64,000 nucleotides of DNA, taken from contig NZ_BCUF01000019.1 of NCBI RefSeq assembly GCF_001591145.1, positions 1-64,000 of the forward strand, written 5' to 3'. This stretch comes from Vibrio harveyi NBRC 15634 = ATCC 14126 = KCTC 12724 (GTDB taxonomy: Bacteria > Pseudomonadota > Gammaproteobacteria > Enterobacterales > Vibrionaceae). How positions within the stretch are numbered: position 1 is the first letter of the stretch; each line of letters opens with the position of its first letter. Shown here one piece after another: positions 43,817-53,377 of this stretch. The position numbers and the translations under genes are program-made. A model generated the notes under the pieces. It was not told where the DNA came from. It saw only the letters and a program-made list of their open reading frames with translations, and ran no database searches.

Positions 43817-45919
43817 TTAAATTTTCTTAAGGTGTACAATCAGTGCCGATTCAGGGTCGAGAATCGGAAGCGTCACCCCAATTTCCTTTAAGTTATCGCC
43901 ACTTAACGTCAGGGTTTTGTCTAGCCATTGCGGACGTTGCTTCATCAACTGGAAGCTGGTCTTTGGCATTTCAACAATCTTGACTTCGTAACGGGCATTT
44001 TCATCCGCACAACTGACGCGGAGTGGAGATGGCAGCGCATGATTTGGCATTGCTAACTGACACACCGTAATCAGCATCTCTTGTCCGTTCTCAACGCCAT
44101 AGATGTTCTGGTTTTGATCGGCAGGGTCGATGCGGAAAGTACGTCCCGAATGAAGCAAATCGCGATACTGTTTGTGCAGTTGAATGTAATGAGCAAAAGC
44201 CTGTTTTTCTTCCGTGCTTTCTTTTACTGGATCGAGCTCCACACCCATGTGACCACTTAACGCCGTCACTCCACGCATGTTGATCGCATGGCGACGATTG
44301 GTTGAGTGACACTCTGCAGGACCAATGTGAGCGCCCATAACTTCAGGTGGGAAGAAGTAGCTCATACCACGTTGAATCGCTTGACGTTCCAGCGCATCGT
44401 TACAATCAGAAGCCCAGAAACGGTGAGTGCGTTTCAGGATTTCAAAATCAATACGACCACCACCCGAAGAGCAAGACTCAATTTCAACCGCAGGGTGCGC
44501 AGCTTGAAGCTCGTCCAGCAAGCGGTAAAGCGCTTTAGTTTGACCATGCACAGCAGGTTTACCTTGGTGCCCTGGTTGAACCAATTCACGGTTCATGTCC
44601 CATTTCAGGTAACCGATGTTGTAACGAGTCAGTAAGTCATTCAAACGTTCAAACAGGTAGTTGAAGCAATCTTGGTTTTGCAAATCCAACACGTATTGCC
44701 AGCGACCGGAGGGCTGGTGGTAGCCTTGCAGACTTAATACCCAATCTGGGTGTTGGCGATATAGATTTGAGTCTTGGCTGACCATCTCTGGCTCAACCCA
44801 AAGACCAAACTCCATGCCTTTGTTGTTTACGTGCTCGATGACAGGCTCAAGACCATTTGGGTACTTTGTTTCATCCAAGTACCAATCACCGAGTGCAGCG
44901 CGTTCGCCATCACGACCTATGAACCAACCATCATCAATGATGAAGCGCTCGACACCCATCTCGGCGGCTTCGGTCGCCATCTGCATGATGTATTCAGGTT
45001 TATGATCGAAGTAGATGCCTTCCCACGTGTTTAAATGAACAGGACGAGGCTTGTTGTTTGGAAATTGAATAATATTGGCACGAACGAACTCGTGGAATCG
45101 CTCTGATATTCCATTCAAACCCGAGTTACTGTATGTCGCGTAAAGCCATGGTGATTGGTAGGTTTCACCGCTTTGTAAGTGCTTTTCACCAGACAGTAGT
45201 AGTTCACCTGCTTGAACAAAACGGCGACCGTCACTACGAACATCGGCACGCAGTTGATGGTTACCACTCCAACCAAGGTGAAAGCCCCAAACTTGCCCCA
45301 ATTGCTCACTAAAGCCATTGGTGCCCGCGAACAAACCTGGGAAGTTTTCGTGAGAGGTGCGACCGCGGCGGTTTTCTTGCATAAAGCCACCATGCTCAAA
45401 GCTCAGACGCTGAGTCTGAAACTCATGACACCAACGCCCGTGGAACGTCATCAGCTCGTTTGCATGGTTAGGAAGTGGCAGAGTAGAGGAGAGCTTACCC
45501 AAGCAATACTCACCGGCAGTTGTGTTTGTTACGGTGATGCGTTTTTGTACCACATCACTGTTAAAGTCCAGTTGTAGCTCAATCAATAATTCAAGACCGG
45601 CAATGTCATCTTGCAGGGTAAATGTCGCGCTGTTGTCATCGTGCTCTACGGATGTGGTTGTGAACACGGGAGCCCAGTCTTCGCCATTGCGATGTCCCTC
45701 AATCCCAGGCGCATTAAAGTGACCGCTGCCCAACTCAGGGCAGAGTGATAAGGGTACGTCGACATCAAGGCGAGCCTGAGATATAGGGCGCTCGGTTGAG
45801 AGCATTAAATCGGGATCGATCTGAGCGATTTTTGCGCCCCAATGAAGGATTTCAGGAACACGATCCACTTTAATGATCATGCTGTGATTCTTGGATTTTA
45901 AGTGAACAATTTTTTGCAT
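43817..45919 (-). CDS. Alpha-galactosidase, GH36
   Basis: Cleaves terminal alpha-galactosyl residues from melibiose, raffinose and the like. 700 residues with the GH36 three-part layout: N-terminal beta-sandwich, catalytic barrel with nucleophile in YLKWDMNRE (Asp near 438) and acid/base in HRFWASDCND (Asp near 504), then a beta C-terminal domain. SCSSGGGRIDFEIL just before the acid/base is diagnostic. No signal peptide, so cytoplasmic after uptake of the sugar. Start 45919 has GAGAAACAAC in front; a 12-codon upstream extension is rejected. The LacI-type regulator is divergent. Confidence 0.94.
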   Translation of the reverse strand: MQKIVHLKSKNHSMIIKVDRVPEILHWGAKIAQIDPDLMLSTERPISQARLDVDVPLSLCPELGSGHFNAPGIEGHRNGEDWAPVFTTTSVEHDDNSATFTLQDDIAGLELLIELQLDFNSDVVQKRITVTNTTAGEYCLGKLSSTLPLPNHANELMTFHGRWCHEFQTQRLSFEHGGFMQENRRGRTSHENFPGLFAGTNGFSEQLGQVWGFHLGWSGNHQLRADVRSDGRRFVQAGELLLSGEKHLQSGETYQSPWLYATYSNSGLNGISERFHEFVRANIIQFPNNKPRPVHLNTWEGIYFDHKPEYIMQMATEAAEMGVERFIIDDGWFIGRDGERAALGDWYLDETKYPNGLEPVIEHVNNKGMEFGLWVEPEMVSQDSNLYRQHPDWVLSLQGYHQPSGRWQYVLDLQNQDCFNYLFERLNDLLTRYNIGYLKWDMNRELVQPGHQGKPAVHGQTKALYRLLDELQAAHPAVEIESCSSGGGRIDFEILKRTHRFWASDCNDALERQAIQRGMSYFFPPEVMGAHIGPAECHSTNRRHAINMRGVTALSGHMGVELDPVKESTEEKQAFAHYIQLHKQYRDLLHSGRTFRIDPADQNQNIYGVENGQEMLITVCQLAMPNHALPSPLRVSCADENARYEVKIVEMPKTSFQLMKQRPQWLDKTLTLSGDNLKEIGVTLPILDPESALIVHLKKI

Positions 45920-46051
45920 GTTGTTTCTCTGTTTTCGCAAATATTTAGTCTGCAAATAATCATGCGCTTGTTTGGTTTTATTTCGATTGAATAGCCGTTT
46001 AAATGTGACTTTGAACAGGTTTTAGAACGCAGTTTTGTGTGATAGATCTGC

Positions 46052-46102
46052 TGTTTTCGGGAACATTTTTTCATGTTTTTTACGACATTGTTCACGAGAA
46101 CA
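46052..46102. promoter_or_regulatory. Two LacI-type operators between alpha-galactosidase and regulator genes
   Basis: TGTTTTCGGGAACA (46052-46065) and TGTTCACGAGAACA (46089-46102) share the pattern TGTTYNCGRGAACA with the central CG typical of LacI-family operators, 37 bases apart start to start. A weaker match, TGTTTTCGCAAATA, lies at 45930-45943 over the alpha-galactosidase ribosome site. Confidence 0.65.
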
Positions 46103-46151
46103 TTCGAATAAATTTGGTAGAGTGAACAGCAAATCAGAATAGGAGAACGCA

Positions 46152-47213
46152 GTGGCAGTTACGTTTAAAGATGTTGCACGGTTAGCAGGTGTCTCGACGC
46201 AAACCGTATCGCGCGTAACCAACGGCGCGGATAACGTCGCAGAAGAAACACGAAAGCGAGTTAACGACGCAATCAAAAAGCTTGGATACGTGCCGAACAA
46301 AGGGGCACAAATGTTGAGCCGAGCGAAGTCGCGGATCATCGGTATTGTCTCTTTGGATATCTCACTGCACGGTGTGGCTCTTATTGCTAATGGCGTTCGC
46401 AACCAAGCACATGAGATGGATTACGCGACGGCGCTGGCAGTGTTAGGTGACAACTCCATTGAGGAATTCCGTAGTGCAATCCGAGAGCTTATTGCCCAAC
46501 AAGTTGATGCCATTATTATCAACGCTCCGGTAACCAGAGAGATGGCAGAGACCCTAGTGGAGCAGTTCAGTCAGCTCACGCTGGTTTTTATCGATGTACC
46601 CGAGGGGACGCCCGTTAATTCTCTCAGTTGTGATCATAAATCTGGGGCAAATTTGGCGATCTCCCATTTGATTGAGTACAAACGCGAATCTTTTGTGTGC
46701 ATTTCTGGACCAAAGGCATCCACGGCTTCTCAGATTCGTTACCAAGAATGGCAGTCACAGATTCAGCAGCATGGACTGATGCAAACGGCATTCTATGAGG
46801 GGGACTGGCAAGCAGTTAGTGGATACAACGCCATTAAAGATGCCGTGTTAAAAGGTGTCCCTTTTGATGCTGTATTGGTGGCGAATGATCAGATGGCGCT
46901 TGGCGTGTTATGCGCGCTTTCGGAGGCGGGTATTAATGTACCTAAAACCGTATCTGTGGTTGGGTTTGATGGCATTCAAGATAGCCAATTTTTCTCACCC
47001 CCTCTGACAACGATTAAGCAAGATTTCAACGAACTTGGACGAAGGGCGGTCAAGTTAGTGCTGAGTCAGATGGAAAAAGGGCAAGGTGTTGTGTCAGAAG
47101 TATTGCCTGTCAGCTTGGTTGAACGACAAAGCACATCAGCAAAGGCGGATACACTTTATGACAAGCAAGAAATACTTGCTCATCTAGAAAATATCCGCCG
47201 ATTATTGCCTTAA
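46152..47213 (+). CDS. LacI family transcriptional repressor
   Basis: 353 residues: N-terminal helix-turn-helix VTFKDVARLAGVSTQTVSRV with hinge helix (MLSRAKSR near 55), then a periplasmic-binding-protein-like effector domain. The effector half keeps the LacI core (SLDISLHG, NDQMALGVLCALSEAGI, SVVGFDGIQDS) and is close to LacI itself in length and blocks. Starts at GTG 46152 behind TAGGAGAACGCA. Divergent from the alpha-galactosidase gene with matching operators between, so it most likely represses that operon and itself. Ends sharing the bases TTAA with the convergent next gene. Confidence 0.9.
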   Translation: MAVTFKDVARLAGVSTQTVSRVTNGADNVAEETRKRVNDAIKKLGYVPNKGAQMLSRAKSRIIGIVSLDISLHGVALIANGVRNQAHEMDYATALAVLGDNSIEEFRSAIRELIAQQVDAIIINAPVTREMAETLVEQFSQLTLVFIDVPEGTPVNSLSCDHKSGANLAISHLIEYKRESFVCISGPKASTASQIRYQEWQSQIQQHGLMQTAFYEGDWQAVSGYNAIKDAVLKGVPFDAVLVANDQMALGVLCALSEAGINVPKTVSVVGFDGIQDSQFFSPPLTTIKQDFNELGRRAVKLVLSQMEKGQGVVSEVLPVSLVERQSTSAKADTLYDKQEILAHLENIRRLLP

Positions 47214-48670
47214 CCGTCAGGTTGGACTTTGCTTTGGCTTTCCAGCACTTCTGCTTCTTTGGCGATGGCTTTCACCATTCCTTTAAAGATAAATAGGTGC
47301 GCGGGCATCATCGCAAACCAGTAAAGTAAGCCCGGAAAGCCTTGTGGGTGCCACCATGCGGTAATGTCGAACTCACGCTCTTCGCCATCGTCTTTAATCG
47401 TGATTTCCAAACGACCAAGTCCCGGTCCTTTCATTCCAAAGAACAGTGAGAGGAACAGGTTCTCTTCACAGCGAATGACTTTCCATGAATCAATGAAGTC
47501 ACCCACCTTAAGCTCTGGTCCTGGTGGTGAAACTCGAATAGGTTTCCCACCACCAAAGAAGATATCGAGCCACTCGCGGGTTCGCCAAAGGAGATTGGCA
47601 AAGTAATAGCCTTTTTCCGGGCTTCCGATCTTTTGCGCGACTTTCCAAAGTGATTCCGCAGAGGCTTTTGTCTTGATGTTAGCTCCCGCTTGTTTTGGAT
47701 AGTACCCGTAGCCTGGTTGCCAACGTTTGAGTGCTGCAGGCTCAAATCCCCAAACATTACTGCGCACAAAAGTCCCTTCAGTTGCTATGGTGTCTGTAAC
47801 GGACTGCTCATAGCTGATCAGCTCTTGAGGGAATCGCTCATGAATGGCTTTGGTATCAGCAATGTAATCGTGTTCCAAACCTGCAAGTAGCGCTTTACCA
47901 ATACTTGCGGGGACAGATGTCACAATAGCTAACCAATACGATGCCATTTTAGGTGTCAGCAGGGGTGTTGAACAAAGTCGGTAAGGTTTCTTAGTGACCT
48001 TACAGATTACTTCAAATTGATCGCGATAACTTAGTGTATCTGGGCCACCAACTTCATAAATTTCACTTTCTGTTGGTTTGGTTTCTGCCAATTCAAGCAA
48101 ATAGTGATTGAGGTTGGGTAGGGCGATTGGGTTGGCTTTGGAGTCTACCCATTTAGGTGCAATTAGAATCGGCAGGTTATAGACAAAGTCGCGCATGATC
48201 TCGAATGCCGCAGAACCGGGACCGATAATTACGCCAGCTCTAAGTTCAGTAACAGGCACACCGGCTTGGCGAATGATCTTTCCCGTCGCTTTGCGTGCTG
48301 CCAAATGTTGAGAGTTGCCAGTTTGAGGCTGAATTGCACTTAAGTAAATAACGTGTTCTACACGACTTTTCTCAAGGGCATTTTTGAAGTTCTCTGCGAG
48401 GTTTAATTCGTATTCAACAAAGTCGTGACCTTGCGCCATACCGTGCACAAGGAAGAAAACCAAATCAAAATCATTCACGATTTCGAGCGTCGCTTCTGCT
48501 TCGGCGAGGTCTAAATAAGTGAGTGTGAGATTAGGGTGTGGCTGAGTTCGGGATTCTAAATAGTCAATATGACGCGCCGCTGCCGTGACAATGTAACCTT
48601 TATCAAGCAGTTGTGGAAGAAGCTGTGAACCAATGTATCCTGAAGCCCCAAGTACCAACACCTTTTTCAT
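47210..48670 (-). CDS. NAD(P)-binding SDR-type protein with DUF2867 domain
   Basis: 486 residues. The N-terminal NAD(P)-binding domain of the atypical SDR type begins VLVLGASGYIGSQLLPQL (glycine motif 8-14) and runs to about 300. The C-terminal DUF2867 domain (about 325-475) includes GKPIRVSPPGPELKVGDFID and ITAWWHPQGFPGLLYWFAMMP, whose SRPBCC-like fold ends in a hydrophobic stretch. This fusion (YbjT-like plus DUF2867) is common in marine gammaproteobacteria; function unknown. Its stop codon overlaps that of the LacI gene on the opposite strand. Confidence 0.85.
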   Translation of the reverse strand: MKKVLVLGASGYIGSQLLPQLLDKGYIVTAAARHIDYLESRTQPHPNLTLTYLDLAEAEATLEIVNDFDLVFFLVHGMAQGHDFVEYELNLAENFKNALEKSRVEHVIYLSAIQPQTGNSQHLAARKATGKIIRQAGVPVTELRAGVIIGPGSAAFEIMRDFVYNLPILIAPKWVDSKANPIALPNLNHYLLELAETKPTESEIYEVGGPDTLSYRDQFEVICKVTKKPYRLCSTPLLTPKMASYWLAIVTSVPASIGKALLAGLEHDYIADTKAIHERFPQELISYEQSVTDTIATEGTFVRSNVWGFEPAALKRWQPGYGYYPKQAGANIKTKASAESLWKVAQKIGSPEKGYYFANLLWRTREWLDIFFGGGKPIRVSPPGPELKVGDFIDSWKVIRCEENLFLSLFFGMKGPGLGRLEITIKDDGEEREFDITAWWHPQGFPGLLYWFAMMPAHLFIFKGMVKAIAKEAEVLESQSKVQPDG

Positions 48671-48765
48671 TCTGAGTCCTTTTTATTGCTGGTGGATTAG
48701 TCACCACTGGGTATAATCATGAGACACTTTTCCCGTTCTATCAATAAGTTGTCGTCGGAGCGAGC

Positions 48766-50142
48766 ATGACTTTTTTCTCACAATTGGTTACTCATGCTGA
48801 TAAGTCGTTTTTACGTCGACTATTTGCTATCGCATTACCCATTACTTTACAGAGTATGATGTTCTCCAGCCGTGGCTTAGTAGACGTGTTGATGCTTGGT
48901 CAGTTGGGTGAGGCAGAAATTGCGGCTGTGGGTGTTGCAGCTAGAGCGACCTTTGTTACCACAATTATGTTGCTTGGCGTAACAACTGGTGGTGCCTTGT
49001 TAACGGCGCAATATTGGGGGGCGGGCGATAAAGTGGGGGTGCGCCAGAGTACTTCACTCACTTGGATGATCTCCATGGTATTCGCGGCTTTCACTGTCGT
49101 GTTATTTGTGTTGTTCCCCGAGCCCATTATGCGTCTGACAACAGATTCAGAAGAAGTGATTCGTCTTGGTGCCGATTATCTGGTGATCTCATCGGTCAGC
49201 ATGTTTGCCGTGGCTTGTGTTGCCAGTATGGCGGTGGGTTTACGCGCCATGCATCAACCGGGGTTAAGTACGTTTTTTAGCGGCATCGGCATTCTGTCTA
49301 ATATCTTTCTTAACTGGGTGCTTATTTTTGGGCAATTTGGCTTTCCTGCGATGGGGATTAAAGGGGCTGCCATTGCGACGGTCATCAGTGGCGCAATTGA
49401 AGTAACCTGTTTATTCAGTTATCTGTGGTTTAAAAAGCACATCATTGCTTTTGGCTTGGATGACATTCGTGCCAGCTTAGTTTTGGATAAAATCACCCGT
49501 TTCTTAAAACTTTCCCTTCCGACAACATTTAACTTCCTAGCATGGGCGGGCGGCTTGTTTGCTTATCACGCGATTATGGGACAAGCAGGCGTGCAAGGCT
49601 TAGCGGCATTGTCAGTAATGACGCCAGTAGAGTCGATTGCTCTTGCTATGATGATTGGCTCGTCTAACGCTGCTGCGGTATTGGTGGGTAATCAATTAGG
49701 CGCAAAGAACTTTGGTCCGGTTTACTACCAAGCGTGGGCAACCGTGATTCTCAATGTGTTGATAGCTGTTGTTGTCGCGATTTTACTTCTGCTCTCAAAC
49801 CAACTTATTCTCGATGCCTTTAGTGCTCTAACGCCAGAAACGCGCCACCTAGCTGAACAGTTTATGGTGATTCTTGCGATCGGTGTGGTTCTTCGCTCTG
49901 TACCTATGATGGCTATTGTTGGTGTACTTCGTGCTGGTGGGGATGTGAAGTTCTGTTTATACCAAGATCTAATCGCGCAATGGGTGATCAGTATCCCTCT
50001 TGCTGCTTTTGGTGCAATTTATCTTGGTTTTGAGCCTCAGTGGGTTTATTTGCTGTTTTTGACCGAAGAAGTGGTGAAGTGGGGAACATGTCTACACCGC
50101 ATGGCGAGCAAGAAATGGATGAAAAATTTGATCGAAGCTTGA
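48766..50142 (+). CDS. MATE family efflux transporter
   Basis: 458 residues, 12 helices in two six-helix bundles. N-terminal SFLRRLFAIALPITLQSMM and LGEAEIAAVGVAARATFV, and the second-half repeat LSLPTTFNFLAWAGGLFAYH plus VLVGNQLGAKN are MATE marks. Substrate unknown; the family exports cationic drugs or organic cations with Na+ or H+. NorM-subfamily membership is not certain. Monocistronic between divergently placed neighbours; no terminator obvious after it. Confidence 0.9.
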   Translation: MTFFSQLVTHADKSFLRRLFAIALPITLQSMMFSSRGLVDVLMLGQLGEAEIAAVGVAARATFVTTIMLLGVTTGGALLTAQYWGAGDKVGVRQSTSLTWMISMVFAAFTVVLFVLFPEPIMRLTTDSEEVIRLGADYLVISSVSMFAVACVASMAVGLRAMHQPGLSTFFSGIGILSNIFLNWVLIFGQFGFPAMGIKGAAIATVISGAIEVTCLFSYLWFKKHIIAFGLDDIRASLVLDKITRFLKLSLPTTFNFLAWAGGLFAYHAIMGQAGVQGLAALSVMTPVESIALAMMIGSSNAAAVLVGNQLGAKNFGPVYYQAWATVILNVLIAVVVAILLLLSNQLILDAFSALTPETRHLAEQFMVILAIGVVLRSVPMMAIVGVLRAGGDVKFCLYQDLIAQWVISIPLAAFGAIYLGFEPQWVYLLFLTEEVVKWGTCLHRMASKKWMKNLIEA

Positions 50143-50271
50143 ATGGTGTCGCGAGACAAGTTGCATTTGTACTCTGATAGTGTGATCAACTATTCAAAAT
50201 ACTTCCTACCAACAGGATTTTAGTGTAGATTCTGATTCCAATTTTTAAACACCATTTGAGCGGCAAAATCA

Positions 50272-50943
50272 ATGTTAAAACTGTCAGACCTATGTAAAGG
50301 CTATGTAGACGGGGGAGAATTTCATCCTGTACTACAAGGGGCAGAATTAACATTACAACAAGGTGAACAAGTTGCATTAATGGGGGAAAGTGGCTCAGGT
50401 AAAAGTACCTTACTCAACTTGATAGCTGGTCTTGATACCGCAGATTCTGGCGAGATCCAGTACCCAAGCTTCGCCATGCACAGCGCTCCAGAGCACTTAA
50501 GAACTCTATACCGCCGCAACAATATTGGTAATATCTTCCAGCAGTTTAACCTACTTCCTACTTTGAACATCGCTGACAACATCCGTTTTTGTCGCCAATT
50601 AAAAGGCTTACCAGAAGATAAAGGCTTGTGGCGTCAAATTCTTTCAGCTCTAGACCTTATGCCGCTTTTAGGTCGTTACCCTGAAGAAGTCTCTGGTGGT
50701 CAGCAACAACGTGCAGCGATTGCTCGTGCTTTGTACATGGAACCGAAAATCCTGCTTGCCGATGAGCCAACTGGTAGTTTGGATGAGCGTAATGCTGAAG
50801 CGGTAATGCGTTTGCTAACGAGTCTTGCTCGCCAGTTAGAGTGTACTTTGCTGCTGGTGACACACAGTGAAAAAGTGGCAGAACACATGGAAGGTCGAAT
50901 CCGTCTTCAAGGAGGACAGCTGCATGTTATGGCCCGTAGTTAA
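50272..50943 (+). CDS. ABC transporter ATP-binding protein (LolD/MacB-type, AttE-like)
   Basis: 223 residues with Walker A GESGSGKST (about 38-46), signature VSGGQQQRAAIARAL (about 141) and Walker B ILLADEPTGSLDE (about 160), the DEPTGxLD form of LolD/FtsE/MacB exporters. It overlaps the FtsX-like permease gene by 20 bases. With that permease and the CrtC-like protein after it, the unit resembles attEFGH of Agrobacterium. The ATG at 50272 lacks a strong ribosome site (GAGCGG nearby). Confidence 0.9.
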   Translation: MLKLSDLCKGYVDGGEFHPVLQGAELTLQQGEQVALMGESGSGKSTLLNLIAGLDTADSGEIQYPSFAMHSAPEHLRTLYRRNNIGNIFQQFNLLPTLNIADNIRFCRQLKGLPEDKGLWRQILSALDLMPLLGRYPEEVSGGQQQRAAIARALYMEPKILLADEPTGSLDERNAEAVMRLLTSLARQLECTLLLVTHSEKVAEHMEGRIRLQGGQLHVMARS

Positions 50944-53377
50944 GGCACTACTCGGTCATTACCGTCGCTATCCACTTCAAATCATTCTTGTTTGGCTTGG
51001 TTTAACCCTCGGGGTGTCCCTCCTTGTCGGTGTGACTTCTATTAACCAACACGCTAAACAGAGCTACGAAACCGGTGAGAAACTTTTTTCAAACCCTTTG
51101 CCTTACCGTATTCGTACTAAGCATTCTGCTAACAAAATTCCTCAGGGCTTTTATATTCAATTACGTCGCGCTGGTTTCAACCAATGTGCGCCTTTTGATA
51201 TTCTTCATCTCGATACGAAAGCCGACTTAAGCCTGATGCTAGTAGGCGTTGATCCTGTAGCGCTGTTGCCGCTTCACCAAGGTAAATCACTTAAAGACCT
51301 TCCTATGTTGTCTTTAATGAAGCCTCCGTATCCTATCCTTGCTAGCCAAGATCTGGCTGCACACATGCAATGGAATGATGGCGACTTTATTGAGCTCAAT
51401 GATGGCAGTCGACTTGGACCGCTAAAAGTCGATACGGACAACTTACTCTCTGGCACTCGCCTCGTTACCGATATTTCTCTTCTTCGTATGCTTAAGCGCA
51501 GCTCCGGTTTGTCCGCTATTGCTTGTGGTGAAATGTCCGAAGAGAAAATGTTGGCACTAAAAAATATGCTGCCAAACGGTATGACACTGGTGCGTAACAG
51601 CCGCTCCGAATTAGAGTCACTGACAAAAGCATTCCACATGAACTTAACGGCGATGGGTATGTTGTCGTTCTTAGTTGGCTTATTCATCTTCTATCAAGCA
51701 ATGTCGCTGTCTTTTATTCAACGTCAGCGCTTGGTTGGTATCCTCCGTCAAACGGGGGTGAATGGCATGCAATTGGCGCAAGCGCTTATGCTTGAGCTGA
51801 CCATCCTTGTTCTTGTTGCTTGGGCGTGTGGTAACTTCTTTGGTCTTATTTTGGCAAATGAGCTTATCCCTGCTGTCTCTTCAAGCTTGAGCGATCTTTA
51901 TGACGCAAACGTCGGTTTGACGATTGGCTGGTCATGGGAGTCGAGCCTGTACAGTTTGGCAATGTCAGCGATGGGCGCTTTGATTTCGTGTCTGTGGCCG
52001 CTGATTCGCTTGTTAAAGTCACAACCGATTCGACTTTCTTCTCGGTTGTCTCTGATGCGTTTTGCTGGGCGAGAGTTCTCTTGGCAGGCTTTCGCGGCGT
52101 GTGCGTTCTGTGTAGCTGCAGTTGCCGTCTATCAAGCGCCAAAAACTCAAGAGTCGGGATTTGCGATTATCGCACTCATGCTGATCAGTGTGGCGTTGTT
52201 TATGCCGTTTTTGATGTGGCATATGTTCCAAAGCTTCTCTTACTCACTGCGTTGGGTTCGTGTACGTTGGTTCTTTGCCGATGCTGCAGCAAGTATGAGT
52301 TACCGTGGTGTAGCAACCATGGCATTTATGCTCGCATTGGCAGCGAACATTGGCGTGGAGACCATGGTGGGCAGCTTCCGTGATACAACGGATAAGTGGC
52401 TGAGCCAACGCCTTGCGGCTGATATCTATATTTACCCAACTAATAACTCAGCAGCACGCATGAGTGCTTGGTTAAAAGAGCAACCCGAAGTGGATGCTGT
52501 TTGGTGGCGTTGGGAAAAAGATGTCCCTACTGAGCGCGGTGCATTACAAGTGGTGAGCACGGGTTCTTCAGAAGGAGAGTTGGACTCTCTTACGGTGAAA
52601 CTAGGCGTTCCAAATTACTGGTATCACTTGCACCATTCTAAGAGTTTAATGGTAAGTGAATCCATGGCTTTGAAGCTCGGCATTCGCCCTGGCGACTATA
52701 TCGACCTTCAACCTCCTTTAGGGGGAGGTTGGCAAGTGGTTGGCGTGTACTACGATTATGGCAACCCATATAACCAAATCATGATGTCTCATCGTAATTG
52801 GCTGTACGCGTTTGCGGGCTCTGGTAATGTTGGACTTGGTGTTTTGCTGGAAGATAATGTCAATGGCGAAGGCTTGAAGCGTAGATTAGAGAACGTATTC
52901 CGTTTGTCCCAAGACCGAGTCTTTGATAACAACAATATCTACAACCAAGCTATGCGTGTGTTTGACCATACCTTTGCTATTGCAGGCACCTTGGGCAACA
53001 TCACTCTGATCATTGCGGTATTTGGTTTGTTCTTTGCAACACTTGCGGGAGAACTTTCTCGGCAAAGACACTTCTCACTACTGCGGTGTATGGGTGTATC
53101 AGGCAAAGAACTAGTCATGTTGGGTGGTTTACAGCTATTTGTCTTCGGTACCATCTCAGCCATCATTGCGGTCCCACTTGGTTTAGCATTGGCACACTTG
53201 ATCGTTGATATCATCATTAAACAATCATTTGGTTGGTCGCTAGAGTTACAGACGATTCCTTGGGAATACGCTCAAACGATCGCTTGGGCAATGTTGGCGA
53301 TCATGATAGCAGGAGCTTTACCTGTTATCAGGATGATTAAGAGCACGCCAATGAAGTCATTGAGGGATGCGCTGTAG
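50924..53377 (+). CDS. FtsX-like ABC transporter permease (AttFG-like fusion)
   Basis: 817 residues. Two FtsX permease domains in one chain: TM1 near 22-40, three helices at about 250-380 and a further set to about 450, then TM near 470-490, a large periplasmic domain (about 500-690) and three last helices ending IRMIKSTPMKSLRDAL. The duplication equals separate AttF and AttG. GGAGG nine bases upstream fixes ATG 50924; the open frame continues 19 codons further up inside the ATPase gene. Such type-VII ABC systems act on lipoproteins or envelope substrates rather than pumping small solutes through the membrane. Confidence 0.88.
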   Translation: MLWPVVKALLGHYRRYPLQIILVWLGLTLGVSLLVGVTSINQHAKQSYETGEKLFSNPLPYRIRTKHSANKIPQGFYIQLRRAGFNQCAPFDILHLDTKADLSLMLVGVDPVALLPLHQGKSLKDLPMLSLMKPPYPILASQDLAAHMQWNDGDFIELNDGSRLGPLKVDTDNLLSGTRLVTDISLLRMLKRSSGLSAIACGEMSEEKMLALKNMLPNGMTLVRNSRSELESLTKAFHMNLTAMGMLSFLVGLFIFYQAMSLSFIQRQRLVGILRQTGVNGMQLAQALMLELTILVLVAWACGNFFGLILANELIPAVSSSLSDLYDANVGLTIGWSWESSLYSLAMSAMGALISCLWPLIRLLKSQPIRLSSRLSLMRFAGREFSWQAFAACAFCVAAVAVYQAPKTQESGFAIIALMLISVALFMPFLMWHMFQSFSYSLRWVRVRWFFADAAASMSYRGVATMAFMLALAANIGVETMVGSFRDTTDKWLSQRLAADIYIYPTNNSAARMSAWLKEQPEVDAVWWRWEKDVPTERGALQVVSTGSSEGELDSLTVKLGVPNYWYHLHHSKSLMVSESMALKLGIRPGDYIDLQPPLGGGWQVVGVYYDYGNPYNQIMMSHRNWLYAFAGSGNVGLGVLLEDNVNGEGLKRRLENVFRLSQDRVFDNNNIYNQAMRVFDHTFAIAGTLGNITLIIAVFGLFFATLAGELSRQRHFSLLRCMGVSGKELVMLGGLQLFVFGTISAIIAVPLGLALAHLIVDIIIKQSFGWSLELQTIPWEYAQTIAWAMLAIMIAGALPVIRMIKSTPMKSLRDAL

